Assembly (NCBI RefSeq): GCF_014117425.1
Contig: NZ_CP059725.1
Location: 3,112,001 to 3,176,000, forward strand
Direction of reading: 5' to 3'
DNA: 64,000 bases
Origin: Bartonella sp. HY038
Lineage (GTDB): Bacteria; Pseudomonadota; Alphaproteobacteria; Rhizobiales; Rhizobiaceae
Part shown: in pieces, positions 47,380 through 56,076 of the stretch
Layout of the letters: every line of letters begins with the position of its first letter
Numbering within the stretch: position 1 is the stretch's first letter
Notes under the pieces: model-generated
What the model was told of the DNA's origin: nothing
Databases searched by the model: none
The model's input: the letters and a program-made list of their open reading frames with translations, nothing else
Position numbers and translations under genes: made by a program

Positions 47380-47405
47380 TGAACGATGTTCAATTAAAGG
47401 GGTAA
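47380..47405 (+). repeat. Duplicated leader element, upstream copy
   Basis: TGAACGATGTTCAATTAAA followed by GGGGTAA nearly repeats the sequence just before the lipoprotein gene (47748-47774). It contains a GAAC-GAT-GTTC dyad and the same ribosome-site-like GGGG run, but no lipoprotein frame follows it here. Confidence 0.7.
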
Positions 47406-47640
47406 AGATTTTTTGCTAATGGTCGTTCAAATAAGTTTTAACTTAATTTTAAAAAGCTAGCTTAAATGATTTTAAAAAATGCCTTTCTAAAAAATTGGGA
47501 AGCATCCATGAAACTCATTTTTTTGCTGCGGCGTTGCAATTGTATAAGGTACTAACATCTTAAATTGGTTAAGCTTTATAGGCAAAGTCTTATCCGGTTG
47601 AACTTCAGTTTAAATCATTAGGATTTAATCAACGCTAGAG

Positions 47641-47718
47641 CATTCTTGTTTTGAATGAGGTTTCGTCGCTTTTCCTTGCGACGAGATTGCATTTGTTTCG
47701 AGGGTTTTAACTAAATGC
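47641..47718. repeat. Three consecutive hairpins, candidate intergenic repeat element
   Basis: Three inverted repeats stand in series: CATTC/GAATG (47641-47657), TCGTCGC/GCGACGA (47663-47684, 8-nt loop) and GCATTT/AAATGC (47689-47718). The text TTTTCCTTGCGACGAG resembles intergenic repeat elements that I recall from other Hyphomicrobiales. It lies in the 860-bp gap between hmuR and the lipoprotein gene. Confidence 0.5.
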
Positions 47719-47747
47719 AAAAAAACTGTATTTTTTTGTAAATTTTA

Positions 47748-47774
47748 TGAACATTGTTCAATTAAAAGGGGTAA
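47748..47774 (+). promoter_or_regulatory. Duplicated leader element with ribosome binding site, downstream copy
   Basis: GAACATTGTTC is an 11-bp dyad, followed by AATTAAAAGGGG and the ATG at 47779. It matches the copy at 47380-47405 with one gap and two substitutions. The AAGGGG acts as the ribosome site of the lipoprotein gene; the dyad may be an operator. Confidence 0.5.
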
Positions 47775-47778
47775 TTCA

Positions 47779-48084
47779 ATGATCAAATTTTTTAAAATAG
47801 CAATTAGCATATTGCTTATATCATCGCTATTAGCAGCATGCACTAAAAAGCCCGAATATTATCAGGCTGCATATAGCGGTGAGAAGCATGATAGTAAGCC
47901 TAAATTAAATCCAAATAATTTAAACAATCGACAAAAACAAAAAGAAACGGAAAAAGCGCAGCCTCGAAGCGAAAGTTCGCGGCAATCGAGACCCATGAGC
48001 ACCTTTGAGCTTATACTTTTAACTCCCGTTTTTTTAATCGCAGTTTTAATCGGAGAGTTGTCAAAACCCAGTCCACGTTATTGA
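47779..48084 (+). CDS. Small hypothetical lipoprotein
   Basis: A 101-residue protein beginning MIKFFKIAISILLISSLLAAC, a lipoprotein signal with lipobox LAAC (Cys 21). After it come a Lys/Asn/Gln-rich linker and, near the end, a hydrophobic segment (FELILLTPVFLIAVLIGELSK, about residues 76-96) long enough to span a membrane. The combination of lipid anchor and C-terminal helix is unusual. No family is recognised. A terminator follows at 48095. Its leader is duplicated about 370 bp upstream. Confidence 0.65.
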   Translation: MIKFFKIAISILLISSLLAACTKKPEYYQAAYSGEKHDSKPKLNPNNLNNRQKQKETEKAQPRSESSRQSRPMSTFELILLTPVFLIAVLIGELSKPSPRY

Positions 48085-48094
48085 AGGTATAAAG

Positions 48095-48126
48095 AGCCAT
48101 CAGCCTTGAAAGCTGACGGCTTTTTA
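48095..48126 (+). terminator. Rho-independent terminator after the lipoprotein gene
   Basis: AGCCATCAGC (48095-48104) pairs with GCTGACGGCT (48112-48121) with one mismatch, followed by a T-run. It also stands near the 3' end of the convergent polyamine permease gene. Confidence 0.8.
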
Positions 48127-48155
48127 TCAAATCTTTACACCATGATAGCGCATCA

Positions 48156-48956
48156 TCATATAGTTGCGGCAGCAGCGGCGGATTTTGAATTACGCGTTAA
48201 TAATCGCGCAATGATTAGGCCACTTGCCACAACCCCAAGAATAATGGTTGAAATCGCATTAATTTCTGGCGTCAGACCGAATTTAATTTGCGAATAAATA
48301 TTCATTGGCAGGGTTGATGCGCCCGGCCCTGTGGTAAAGCTCGCAATAACCAAATCATCAAGTGAAAGCGTAAAAGACAATAACCAAGCCGATATTAAAG
48401 CGGTGGCAAGGTTGGGTAACGCCACTTTGACAAAAGCACTAAAAGGCGTGCAGCCAAGATCGCGGGCGGCTTCCTCTAGTGATGGGTCAAGCTCGCTCAA
48501 CCGCGATTGAATAACCACAAAAGCAAAACACATGGTAAAAGTAATATGAGCGATAATGATGGTAATTGGTCCGCGATCAATACCAAGCGCCACAAACATC
48601 AAAAGCATAGATATGCCCAAAACCACTTCGGGCATAATCATTGGCGACAATAACATTGCATTAAAGACGCTACGACCACGAAATCTTTTAAAGCGGTTAA
48701 GAACAATAGCGGATAAGGTACCTAAAAATGTTGCACCTGTTGCTGAACAAGCGGCAACAATAAAGCTGATTTTTGCTCCGGTTAACAAGGAGTGATTGTT
48801 AAAAACTGCGCTATACCATTGGGTAGAAAATCCGCCCCAAACTGATACTAAGCGGTTAGCATTAAAGCTGTAAAAAACTAGAACAAAAATGGGTAGATAG
48901 ATAAAAAATAATCCTAACCCAATGGATAAATAATTGAACCAAGTTGCGCGATGCAT
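48156..48956 (-). CDS. potI: Putrescine/spermidine ABC transporter permease (PotI-like)
   Basis: A 266-residue inner-membrane permease with six predicted helices. The EAA loop that contacts the ATPase reads LEEAARDLGCTPFSAFVKVALPNLATALISAW. RATWFNYLSIGLGLFFIYLPIFVLVFYSFNANR at the start is typical of PotC/PotI. ATG 48956 follows a GGGGGG run by 8 nt and begins 2 nt before the end of the preceding gene; the longer frame to 49067 lies inside that gene and is rejected. It is the last gene of a potF-G-H-I operon. Confidence 0.92.
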   Translation of the reverse strand: MHRATWFNYLSIGLGLFFIYLPIFVLVFYSFNANRLVSVWGGFSTQWYSAVFNNHSLLTGAKISFIVAACSATGATFLGTLSAIVLNRFKRFRGRSVFNAMLLSPMIMPEVVLGISMLLMFVALGIDRGPITIIIAHITFTMCFAFVVIQSRLSELDPSLEEAARDLGCTPFSAFVKVALPNLATALISAWLLSFTLSLDDLVIASFTTGPGASTLPMNIYSQIKFGLTPEINAISTIILGVVASGLIIARLLTRNSKSAAAAATI

Positions 48957-48958
48957 AA

Positions 48959-49861
48959 TTATTTCCCCCCATTTGCTGATTGTCGTGAACGTAGCATTTG
49001 CATGATGCTTATCGGAATAATAAGCACACCGAGCAACACAACCGTAACCGCAGCAGTTAGCGGCCAATCGCGATTGTTAAAGAACTCGATCCAGATAGCG
49101 CGACCAATCATATTAGTATCAGCTCCGCCCAAAAGATCAGGGATTACAAATTCACCAATAGCTGGAATAAAGACAAGGGCACAGCCAGCAATAATACCAG
49201 GCATGCTTAATGGCACGGTTATACGCCAAAAGGCTTTAATGCGCGAACAACCAAGATCTTGAGCTGCCTCAATCAAGGTGCGGTCACTTACTGAAAGGGT
49301 TGAATAAAGCGGCAATACCATGAATGGTAAATAAGTATAGACTATACCAATAAACACAGCGATTTCGGTATTTAAAATCACCAAAGGTTCTTTGATAAGA
49401 CCAAGATTCATTAAGAAAATATTTAATAGGCCGTCATTGCGCAATATTGCAATCCACGAATAGACGCGGATAAGCATCGAGCTCCAAAATGGGATAATAA
49501 TCAAAAAAACCAAAAAGTTGCGATAGCGCCGATCAACTGATGCAATACCATAAGCAAGCGGATAGGCAATGAGCAAGGTAATTACTGTAGAAATGGCGGC
49601 AATGCGGATACTTGTCCAAGCGGCAAGAAGATATGTGTCGCTTGAGAAAATATAAAGGAAATTTTCAAGATTGAGGGTAATAGAGACAATTTCGTCTTTT
49701 ACCGCGACCAAAAAATCATAAGGGGGTATGCCAATGCGGGCGGTTGAAAAACTAATCGCCACCACCATGGCAAAAGGGGCAAGAAAAAATAGAAATAGCC
49801 AAAGCCCCGGTATGCCGATGAGCAGCCTTGCTCCCCAACTTTTTTTATCAGGATTTATCAT
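48959..49861 (-). CDS. potH: Putrescine/spermidine ABC transporter permease (PotH-like)
   Basis: A 300-residue inner-membrane permease, partner of PotI. The EAA loop is LIEAAQDLGCSRIKAFWRITVPLSMPGIIAGC. The segment IPAIGEFVIPDLLGGADTNMIGRAIWIEFFNNRDWPLTAAV is a PotB/PotH hallmark. AGGAGG lies 9 nt before ATG 49861 (MINPDKKSWG); the upstream ATG at 49915 lies within the ATPase gene and is rejected. Its start is 17 nt from the ATPase stop, as expected in a compact operon. Confidence 0.92.
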   Translation of the reverse strand: MINPDKKSWGARLLIGIPGLWLFLFFLAPFAMVVAISFSTARIGIPPYDFLVAVKDEIVSITLNLENFLYIFSSDTYLLAAWTSIRIAAISTVITLLIAYPLAYGIASVDRRYRNFLVFLIIIPFWSSMLIRVYSWIAILRNDGLLNIFLMNLGLIKEPLVILNTEIAVFIGIVYTYLPFMVLPLYSTLSVSDRTLIEAAQDLGCSRIKAFWRITVPLSMPGIIAGCALVFIPAIGEFVIPDLLGGADTNMIGRAIWIEFFNNRDWPLTAAVTVVLLGVLIIPISIMQMLRSRQSANGGK

Positions 49862-49878
49862 AAGCAAAGGCCTCCTAC

Positions 49879-50964
49879 CTAATCTGCCAATAACAAGGCA
49901 GCATCTGGTTGCCAATGGACAATAACATTATCGCCAATTTCAAAATCATCTTCAATGCCTTGGTTGACACGGATGGCATCGATTATTTTGCCGGTTGAAA
50001 GACGCATGCGATAGTTACGTTTAATACCAGTATAGGTGATTGCATCGATAACAGCATTCAAACCTTCAACGCCTTGAGTACCAACTTTAGCAATTTCAAT
50101 CCGCTCTGGTCTAATAGATAACCAAAACTTCTCACTTAAAGACACACGATCTGAATAAGCTGCCTTGATTGTTCCACCAACTTCCGCACTTTCAATGATC
50201 AGATTATTACCATCTTCGTCTTCTTCGGCTGAATCTGCCGTGATAATATTGGTTTCACCCAAAAATTTTGCCACATAGCGCGTGAGTGGCTTTTCATAAA
50301 TTTCGCTTGGTGTACCAATTTGGATAATTTCGCCCTTTTCCAAAATAGCAATACGCGATGAAACAGTCATCGCTTCATCTTGATCATGAGTGACGATGAT
50401 AAAAGTAATACCAAGTTCCTTTTGTAGTCGCATTAATTCCAATTGCGTTTGGGTGCGCAAATTCTTATCCAATGCACCCAAAGGCTCATCTAGCAACAAA
50501 ACTTTTGGCCGCTTGACTAGCGCCCGTGCCAATGCCACACGCTGTTTTTGCCCACCAGATAGGCTTGATGGTTTGCGGTCCATAAATTCGGTTAGTTTTA
50601 ATTTCTCACCAACTTCTTTTATTCGTAAATTAATTTCAGCTTTGGACAGCTTTTCTTGTTCCAAACCGAACGCAATATTCTTGGCAACAGTAAGATGGGG
50701 AAAAAGTGCATAAGACTGAAACATCATATTGGTTGGCCGCTTATTAGGCTCAACCTCGGTCATGTTTTTTCCAGCAATGGATATTGTGCCGGCTGTTGGC
50801 ACTTCAAATCCAGCAATCATGCGCAGAAGGGTTGATTTTCCACAGCCAGATGGCCCGAGCAGGGAAAAAAATTCACCTTCGCCAATATCAAGATTGATAC
50901 TATTAACGGCAGTAAAGGAACCAAAAATCTTGGTTACATTTTTAATCGAAACACATGGAGTCAT
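49879..50964 (-). CDS. potG: Polyamine ABC transporter ATP-binding protein (PotG-like)
   Basis: A 361-residue ATPase. The nucleotide domain has Walker A LGPSGCGKST (residues about 35-44), Q-loop MMFQSYALFPH, signature LSGGQKQRVALARALVKRPKVLLLDEPLGALD and the switch His in FIIVTHDQDEAM. A C-terminal TOBE domain follows from about residue 285 (IRPERIEIA to IVHWQPDAALLL). With potF upstream and two permeases downstream it completes a type I importer for putrescine-like polyamines. Confidence 0.93.
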   Translation of the reverse strand: MTPCVSIKNVTKIFGSFTAVNSINLDIGEGEFFSLLGPSGCGKSTLLRMIAGFEVPTAGTISIAGKNMTEVEPNKRPTNMMFQSYALFPHLTVAKNIAFGLEQEKLSKAEINLRIKEVGEKLKLTEFMDRKPSSLSGGQKQRVALARALVKRPKVLLLDEPLGALDKNLRTQTQLELMRLQKELGITFIIVTHDQDEAMTVSSRIAILEKGEIIQIGTPSEIYEKPLTRYVAKFLGETNIITADSAEEDEDGNNLIIESAEVGGTIKAAYSDRVSLSEKFWLSIRPERIEIAKVGTQGVEGLNAVIDAITYTGIKRNYRMRLSTGKIIDAIRVNQGIEDDFEIGDNVIVHWQPDAALLLAD

Positions 50965-51075
50965 GGTTAACTATCCCCATAAATCATCAGGCTAAAATAA
51001 CGGAAAGACACAAATCACATATCGCACAATATGGTAAGAAAAGGGCAGCCGTTGTGAAACCACCCTTTGTATAGC

Positions 51076-52179
51076 TTATTTTCCTGCTCTAAAAGCAGTC
51101 CATAAACGTGTGCGTTCACGCGCATCACGTGGCGACAATAATTTATCAACAAAAAGCTTTTTGCGTAATTCTTCAGGTGGATAAAGATTGGGATTGTCAC
51201 GAATATCAGAGGCAACAAACGGTGTTGCCGCCGTGTTTGGATTAGGAAAGAACACTGCATTGGTAATATCAGCGGTTACCTTTGGTTCCATGATATAATC
51301 GATGAATTTCAAAGCTTCTTCAGGATCTGGCGCATCTACAGGGATAACCATATTATCAAGAGTTATACTGGTGCCTTCTTTTGGTAAGCGATAAATCACT
51401 TCAACTCCAGCATTGGCTTCTTTAGCGCGCTGGGCACCAATATTTGCATCGCCATTCCACATTAATGCAAGGCAAAGTTCGCCTGATGCCATATCATCAA
51501 GTAATTGTCCTGTCCGCATGTGGCGAATATAGGGACGCAATTTCATTAAAAGGTCTTTTGCCTTGGCAAGATCTTCCTTGTTGGTAGAGTAAGGATCAAG
51601 TCCAAGATAGTTCAAGGCAATAGGAATAATTTCATTTGGCGAATCATTGATGCCAATACCGCAATTGGTAAATTTTTCTGCAATTTCTGGCTTGAAGAAC
51701 ATATCAAGACTATCAACGGGTGCATCAGGCATCCGCTCATTAATTTTCTTAACATTATAAGCAATGCCGGTCGTGGTGATCATATAAGGCACCATATATT
51801 CATTGCCTGGATCAAATGTGCTGATCATTTCTAAATAGAATGGATCAATATTGCCATAATTTTTCAGTTTCGATTTATCAAGCTTTTGCAAAGCATTGGC
51901 TGGAATAAGCCGGCTTGCCACTGGAGAGCTAGCAAAAGCAACATCATAGCCACTACCGCCAGTAATAAGTCGTGTTTCCAACATTTCATGGGTATCAAAA
52001 TAGTCAAGCTTGGTATCAATACCGCTTTGTTTGATAAAATTAGAAATTGTATCATCGGCAAAATAGTTGGAGAAGTTAAAAATAAACAGCTTCTTGTTTT
52101 GCGCTTCTGCTGCACCAAGGGTCACTAAAGCGCTGGCTGCAGTAATAAGGCAGGTTTTAAAAATTTTCTTAACAGACAT
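51076..52179 (-). CDS. potF: Polyamine-binding periplasmic protein (PotF-like)
   Basis: A 367-residue extracytoplasmic binding protein. ATG 52179 gives MSVKKIFKTCLITAASALVTLGAAEAQ, a good signal peptide; the longer frame to 52350 has no support. The mature part begins KLFIFNFSNYFADDTISNF, the PotD/PotF entry strand, and contains YDVAFASSPVASRLI, YNVKKINERMPDAP and the late IPVDAPDPEEALKFIDYIMEP. Whether putrescine or spermidine is preferred cannot be read by eye. It heads the pot operon; direct repeats upstream (52456-52485) may be operators. Confidence 0.92.
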   Translation of the reverse strand: MSVKKIFKTCLITAASALVTLGAAEAQNKKLFIFNFSNYFADDTISNFIKQSGIDTKLDYFDTHEMLETRLITGGSGYDVAFASSPVASRLIPANALQKLDKSKLKNYGNIDPFYLEMISTFDPGNEYMVPYMITTTGIAYNVKKINERMPDAPVDSLDMFFKPEIAEKFTNCGIGINDSPNEIIPIALNYLGLDPYSTNKEDLAKAKDLLMKLRPYIRHMRTGQLLDDMASGELCLALMWNGDANIGAQRAKEANAGVEVIYRLPKEGTSITLDNMVIPVDAPDPEEALKFIDYIMEPKVTADITNAVFFPNPNTAATPFVASDIRDNPNLYPPEELRKKLFVDKLLSPRDARERTRLWTAFRAGK

Positions 52180-52455
52180 TATGTTCACCCTAAATCTTAT
52201 GTTTGTTAAAATTATATTCTTTTGCCGCGTTTTTAAAACAACAGCATAAAAAACAGTTATAAATCTTGCACAAACAGTGCAGGAATTTGCCAGGCTTGTA
52301 AACCTTAGCTTTTCGTATTGCATGTAAACTGTGCAGATTATAACAAACAAATTTTACTGGTAGATTACCTCCCTGACCAGTATCCCATTTTTTATCACGA
52401 TCCTGTTATTTTGATGAAGCAGTTTGATACTGCATTTTATGGATCATGTTTATTT

Positions 52456-52485
52456 TGATCAAATTACGATATATTATGATCAAAT
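52456..52485. promoter_or_regulatory. Direct repeats upstream of potF, candidate operator
   Basis: TGATCAAAT occurs at 52456-52464 and at 52477-52485, exactly 21 bp apart, which places both on the same DNA face. A related GGATCATG lies at 52441. They stand about 280-310 bp before the potF start and 140-165 bp before the divergent gene at 52622, so either could be the target. Confidence 0.4.
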
Positions 52486-52621
52486 GCAAGTAAACAAAAA
52501 ATTACAAAAAAGAAAAAAATTAGTAATGTTTTGTTTTTATTAGCTATAATAGTGAATTATTGCCTTTTTAAAGCTGCTATTTTTGTAAATACTAAAAAAT
52601 TATCAAAGGGGGGGTATCGTT

Positions 52622-53752
52622 TTGAAAAAAACATGGTGGGGTATAATTTTTAGTTTGTTAGCTTTTGGTATTATTGGAGCAGTCTTGCTTTTAAGCGCCA
52701 AGGAGGCTGTCAAAGATCCTACTTGCTCCTATGAGCAAATTTTTTCAGACCTAGATGATAGCCATCTTATGCATGATGAAAGAATATTTAAAACCTATGA
52801 GGAACAGTTGCATTATTATGATGGTGTTACCATCGACGTAAAACAAAAATTAGCTAAGGTTTTTAGCTTAAATCGTGACGAATTATTTAAAATACTGTCT
52901 AAAGTAGATAGTAAAAATTCATCTTGTAAAGATACTATCATGCGTCATAGCTGGATATATTTCTTTCGCGGAGAATATCAACAACAGCTAATCCAAAAAT
53001 TAATAAGTAATGATTTTTACAAATTTTATGAGGATAATTCCTATATCAGTTACATAGGATTATTAACCGATAGTTATCCAGAAATTGAAAAAATATTAGG
53101 CTCAAAGATTGATCAATTAGATGAATACGCAATCAATGAGTTACAATCAGGTTATATTGACACGATCGGCAAAAATAATTTAGCAACCTACTACCGTTAT
53201 GCACTTCATATGGGATATGTTGATGATTACCGCAAATATATGAATATGCCGGAGGCAAAAGGTGATAGATGGCAAGAACAAAGCCAGCTATTTATTGATA
53301 TTGGCAGTGTAGCATTGATCGTAGATCAAGATCGCGATTATCTACCCCAAACAGCATTGGCCGCAGTAAGCAAGTTATTTGCAAATGGTGAAGAACAAGC
53401 ACTTGAAACTGTTTTAAACCAATTTAAGCATTGTGGTCTTTATTATTGCTCAACCCCTGAATATGAGGGTACTTTAACTGTCATTGCTTTTTTTAAACAA
53501 GAAGCATCGGTTAAAAAGATAGCGTCTTATGTTCAAGGTGAAAATCCATTTGCACTCGATATTGCCAGAAATCCACATTACTATATAGGATTTAATCCTG
53601 CTTTATTGGCGGCCTTATCGTCAGCCGTTAATGATAAAGAGCTTTATTGGCGCAGTGAGCTTCCTAGGTTTTCTGTTCGTGAGGATGTACATCCTGCTGA
53701 TTTATCTATATATAAATTGCGAATTTTTAAAACTTTAAAAAATCTCGATTGA
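52622..53752 (+). CDS. Hypothetical membrane-anchored protein
   Basis: A 376-residue protein with one N-terminal membrane helix (WWGIIFSLLAFGIIGAVLLLSA, residues about 5-26) and a long soluble part, mostly helical and rich in Tyr and Asp. No signal cleavage site is obvious, so it is probably anchored with the bulk in the periplasm; four or more cysteines (PTCSYEQIF, SSCKDT, KHCGLYYCSTPEY) fit that. No family recognised. Translation seems to begin at TTG 52622, preceded by a GGGGGGG run at the right spacing, since no in-frame ATG is near. Confidence 0.65.
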   Translation: MKKTWWGIIFSLLAFGIIGAVLLLSAKEAVKDPTCSYEQIFSDLDDSHLMHDERIFKTYEEQLHYYDGVTIDVKQKLAKVFSLNRDELFKILSKVDSKNSSCKDTIMRHSWIYFFRGEYQQQLIQKLISNDFYKFYEDNSYISYIGLLTDSYPEIEKILGSKIDQLDEYAINELQSGYIDTIGKNNLATYYRYALHMGYVDDYRKYMNMPEAKGDRWQEQSQLFIDIGSVALIVDQDRDYLPQTALAAVSKLFANGEEQALETVLNQFKHCGLYYCSTPEYEGTLTVIAFFKQEASVKKIASYVQGENPFALDIARNPHYYIGFNPALLAALSSAVNDKELYWRSELPRFSVREDVHPADLSIYKLRIFKTLKNLD

Positions 53753-53806
53753 TTTTTTGAATAATATCTAAGAAAAATAGGTTTGGTTAAGAAACAAATT
53801 TTATAC

Positions 53807-54694
53807 CTAATCTTCATCCATGTTATAAAAACCATTAACGATAATGACGCCAATATTATGGGTTGGTTGGTAATTTTGGGCGCGCATTTCAAACTGCGTT
53901 GGGCTTATTTTCTTTACATTTTCACCGCAAAAGGTGACCAAAGCATCGGGTGACCCTTTATCAACAACCAAGCGGAAATCACCAATTGTACCACCTGCCC
54001 AATTTGCACCTGTGGTTAAGATATAACCAAGCGTATTGTAGTAAGCAAACCGATATTGTTCTTGTTTTCGTTGCAAGGCTTTTTTAAAGCCACCGTCAGG
54101 GCAATATAGCTCTTTATCATCAATAGCCATGGTATAAGCGTCTAGCGGGGAGTAAAAACCACTACCACCTACTATAGGAGAATAGGTGTGACGCACATGG
54201 ATTTTTTTTCCTTTGGGGAAAGTTTGCTGCCAATAATAGGTGATATGATAATCATCACCTGAATAGCCATAATTTTCATCGCTTTGGATAACGCGCTTAT
54301 CTTCTTTGACAGCAATCTCTTTACCTTCAACCCAAACCCTAAAATTTACTTCACGCCCATTAGGATTGGCATCAGGAATACTATTATTACCTATATCCAT
54401 GTCCATTTCAACGGGCAATTCTGGAGTAGGAAAGGCGACAAGAGTGGTAATGTCGCGGTTAGTAAGATTTTCAAAAATATAATTTACTTCAATTTTACTT
54501 TGTGAAATATAAAGATCCTCAGACACCATGGCAATATCTTGCCGCTTCAAAAGCACAAGCCCACCGCCAATTGCTTCAGCGGAACTATCATTGGCGAAAC
54601 TATATGAGGGACTGGCAATAAAAATAGTAAAAAACGACACCAGCAAACCTAAAATTGCCGAGAAACTTCGCTTGTCGTTAACCACCATTTTCAT
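53807..54694 (-). CDS. DUF4424 family exported protein
   Basis: A 295-residue protein with a signal peptide (MKMVVNDKRSFSAILGLLVSFFTIFIASPSYSFAND). The body has the DUF4424 pattern: EAIGGGLVLLKRQDIAMVSEDLYIS, VNYIFENLTNRDITTLVAFPTPELP, and YYWQQTFPKGKKIHVRHTYSPIVGGS. The family is periplasmic and of unknown function. It usually is found as a single gene in Hyphomicrobiales, as here. GGGGAAAG precedes the ATG. The next gene upstream in the same direction, folD, ends 97 nt before it. Confidence 0.82.
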   Translation of the reverse strand: MKMVVNDKRSFSAILGLLVSFFTIFIASPSYSFANDSSAEAIGGGLVLLKRQDIAMVSEDLYISQSKIEVNYIFENLTNRDITTLVAFPTPELPVEMDMDIGNNSIPDANPNGREVNFRVWVEGKEIAVKEDKRVIQSDENYGYSGDDYHITYYWQQTFPKGKKIHVRHTYSPIVGGSGFYSPLDAYTMAIDDKELYCPDGGFKKALQRKQEQYRFAYYNTLGYILTTGANWAGGTIGDFRLVVDKGSPDALVTFCGENVKKISPTQFEMRAQNYQPTHNIGVIIVNGFYNMDED

Positions 54695-54791
54695 CTTTCC
54701 CCACTTTTAAATTCAATCAGTAAAGCATTTAAAAACCGCGCCACCAAGAAAGAGCATTTAACCCTTAAAGATAAATACTCTTTTTTAAATG

Positions 54792-55694
54792 TTAATCAAA
54801 TTGTGGAGCGGCAACACCAACAGATAGGCAAGCAGCTTTAAGGGTATTGGCCATAAGCATGGCAATGGTCATCGGCCCTACTCCGCCTGGAACTGGCGTG
54901 ATAGCACCTGCGACTTGGCTCGCACTATCAAACTCGACATCGCCGACTATGCGGGTTTTGCCTTCGCCTTTTTCCGGTGCATCAATGCGGTTAATGCCAA
55001 CGTCAATCACTGTCGCACCCGGCTTAATCCAATCACCTTTAATAAGCTCTGGTCTGCCAACGGCAGCTACCACAATATCGCCGCTACGAACAACGTCTTG
55101 CAGGTCATGAGTGCGGCTATGGGCAATAGTAGTTGTAGCATTGGCAGCAAGTAATAGGCTAGCCATTGGTTTACCAACAATATTGGAGCGGCCGACAATC
55201 ACCGCATCAAGATTAGAAAGATCATTGCCAAGGACGCGGCGGATCATAATCATTGCGCCTGCGGGTGTGCATGGTACGAAAGTATCATCAATTGCACCAA
55301 TGGCCAATTTACCCGCATTGACATAATGAAAGCCATCAACATCTTTGCGTGGTGAAATAGTTTCGATTACTTTTTCAGCTGAAATATGGTTTGGCAGCGG
55401 TAATTGCACCAAAATACCATGAATGGCTGGATCGCCATTTAAATTAGTGATTAAACGCAATAGGTCTTTTTCGTTAATATCGCTATCAAGTTTGTGGGTT
55501 ACCGATTTGAAGCCACATTCTTCTGCCTTGCGACTTTTTGAGGAAACATAGATTTCACTTGCTGGATCTTCCCCGACAATAACCACAGCAAGACCGGGAC
55601 GGATATTATGGCTTGCCATTAATTGCCCAGTTTCATGTTTGATCTGTTCAATAATTTGTGCTGCCAACAGTTTTCCATCAATAATATCGGCCAT
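54792..55694 (-). CDS. folD: Bifunctional methylenetetrahydrofolate dehydrogenase/cyclohydrolase
   Basis: A 300-residue enzyme converting 5,10-methylene- to 10-formyl-tetrahydrofolate with NADP. Signatures are [28 protein letters not shown] (with the catalytic YxxxK), [36 protein letters not shown] (cofactor loop) and the terminal [23 protein letters not shown] lies before the ATG. A single gene; its product feeds purine, fMet and serine one-carbon metabolism. Confidence 0.96.
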   Translation of the reverse strand: MADIIDGKLLAAQIIEQIKHETGQLMASHNIRPGLAVVIVGEDPASEIYVSSKSRKAEECGFKSVTHKLDSDINEKDLLRLITNLNGDPAIHGILVQLPLPNHISAEKVIETISPRKDVDGFHYVNAGKLAIGAIDDTFVPCTPAGAMIMIRRVLGNDLSNLDAVIVGRSNIVGKPMASLLLAANATTTIAHSRTHDLQDVVRSGDIVVAAVGRPELIKGDWIKPGATVIDVGINRIDAPEKGEGKTRIVGDVEFDSASQVAGAITPVPGGVGPMTIAMLMANTLKAACLSVGVAAPQFD

Positions 55695-56076
55695 CCGTAA
55701 AGCTCCAATTGTGTGTTTACTTAATGCCTATCACCACCATGAAGTTTCCCCTTCACTCAAGCAGCAATAGCCTGTTTTATTTGTGCAAATTGTTATAATC
55801 GTATTATAGGTCACTTTTCAAACTATAACTCTTATAAACCTATATAGAAATTGCTAGCAAAGTTAAACGATGATGGTACTCTTTTAAAAGAATTAATTTA
55901 CCACAAATAAGGTTAGGACCTTGCTTTTATAAAATCTGTGACAAAATGGGCGCATTTTGGTTTTTATAAAAACAGTGTTTGAACTATTTCGGCTTCAAGC
56001 CTATGGTCGCTTTTAAGCATGATGCAAAATATCAAGATTTCTGTTTTAAAACAGGATCAAATAGAAAGATGATGAG
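55695..56076. other. Intergenic region between folD and proC
   Basis: 382 bp between divergent genes; it should hold promoters for both. I see no protein-like frame, clear dyad or structured RNA. Confidence 0.4.

Noticed and set aside
49862..49915. N-terminal extension of the PotH-like permease, and likewise 48957-49067 for PotI
   Set aside because: Both lie inside the preceding genes in other frames; internal ATGs have proper ribosome sites and give normal family starts.
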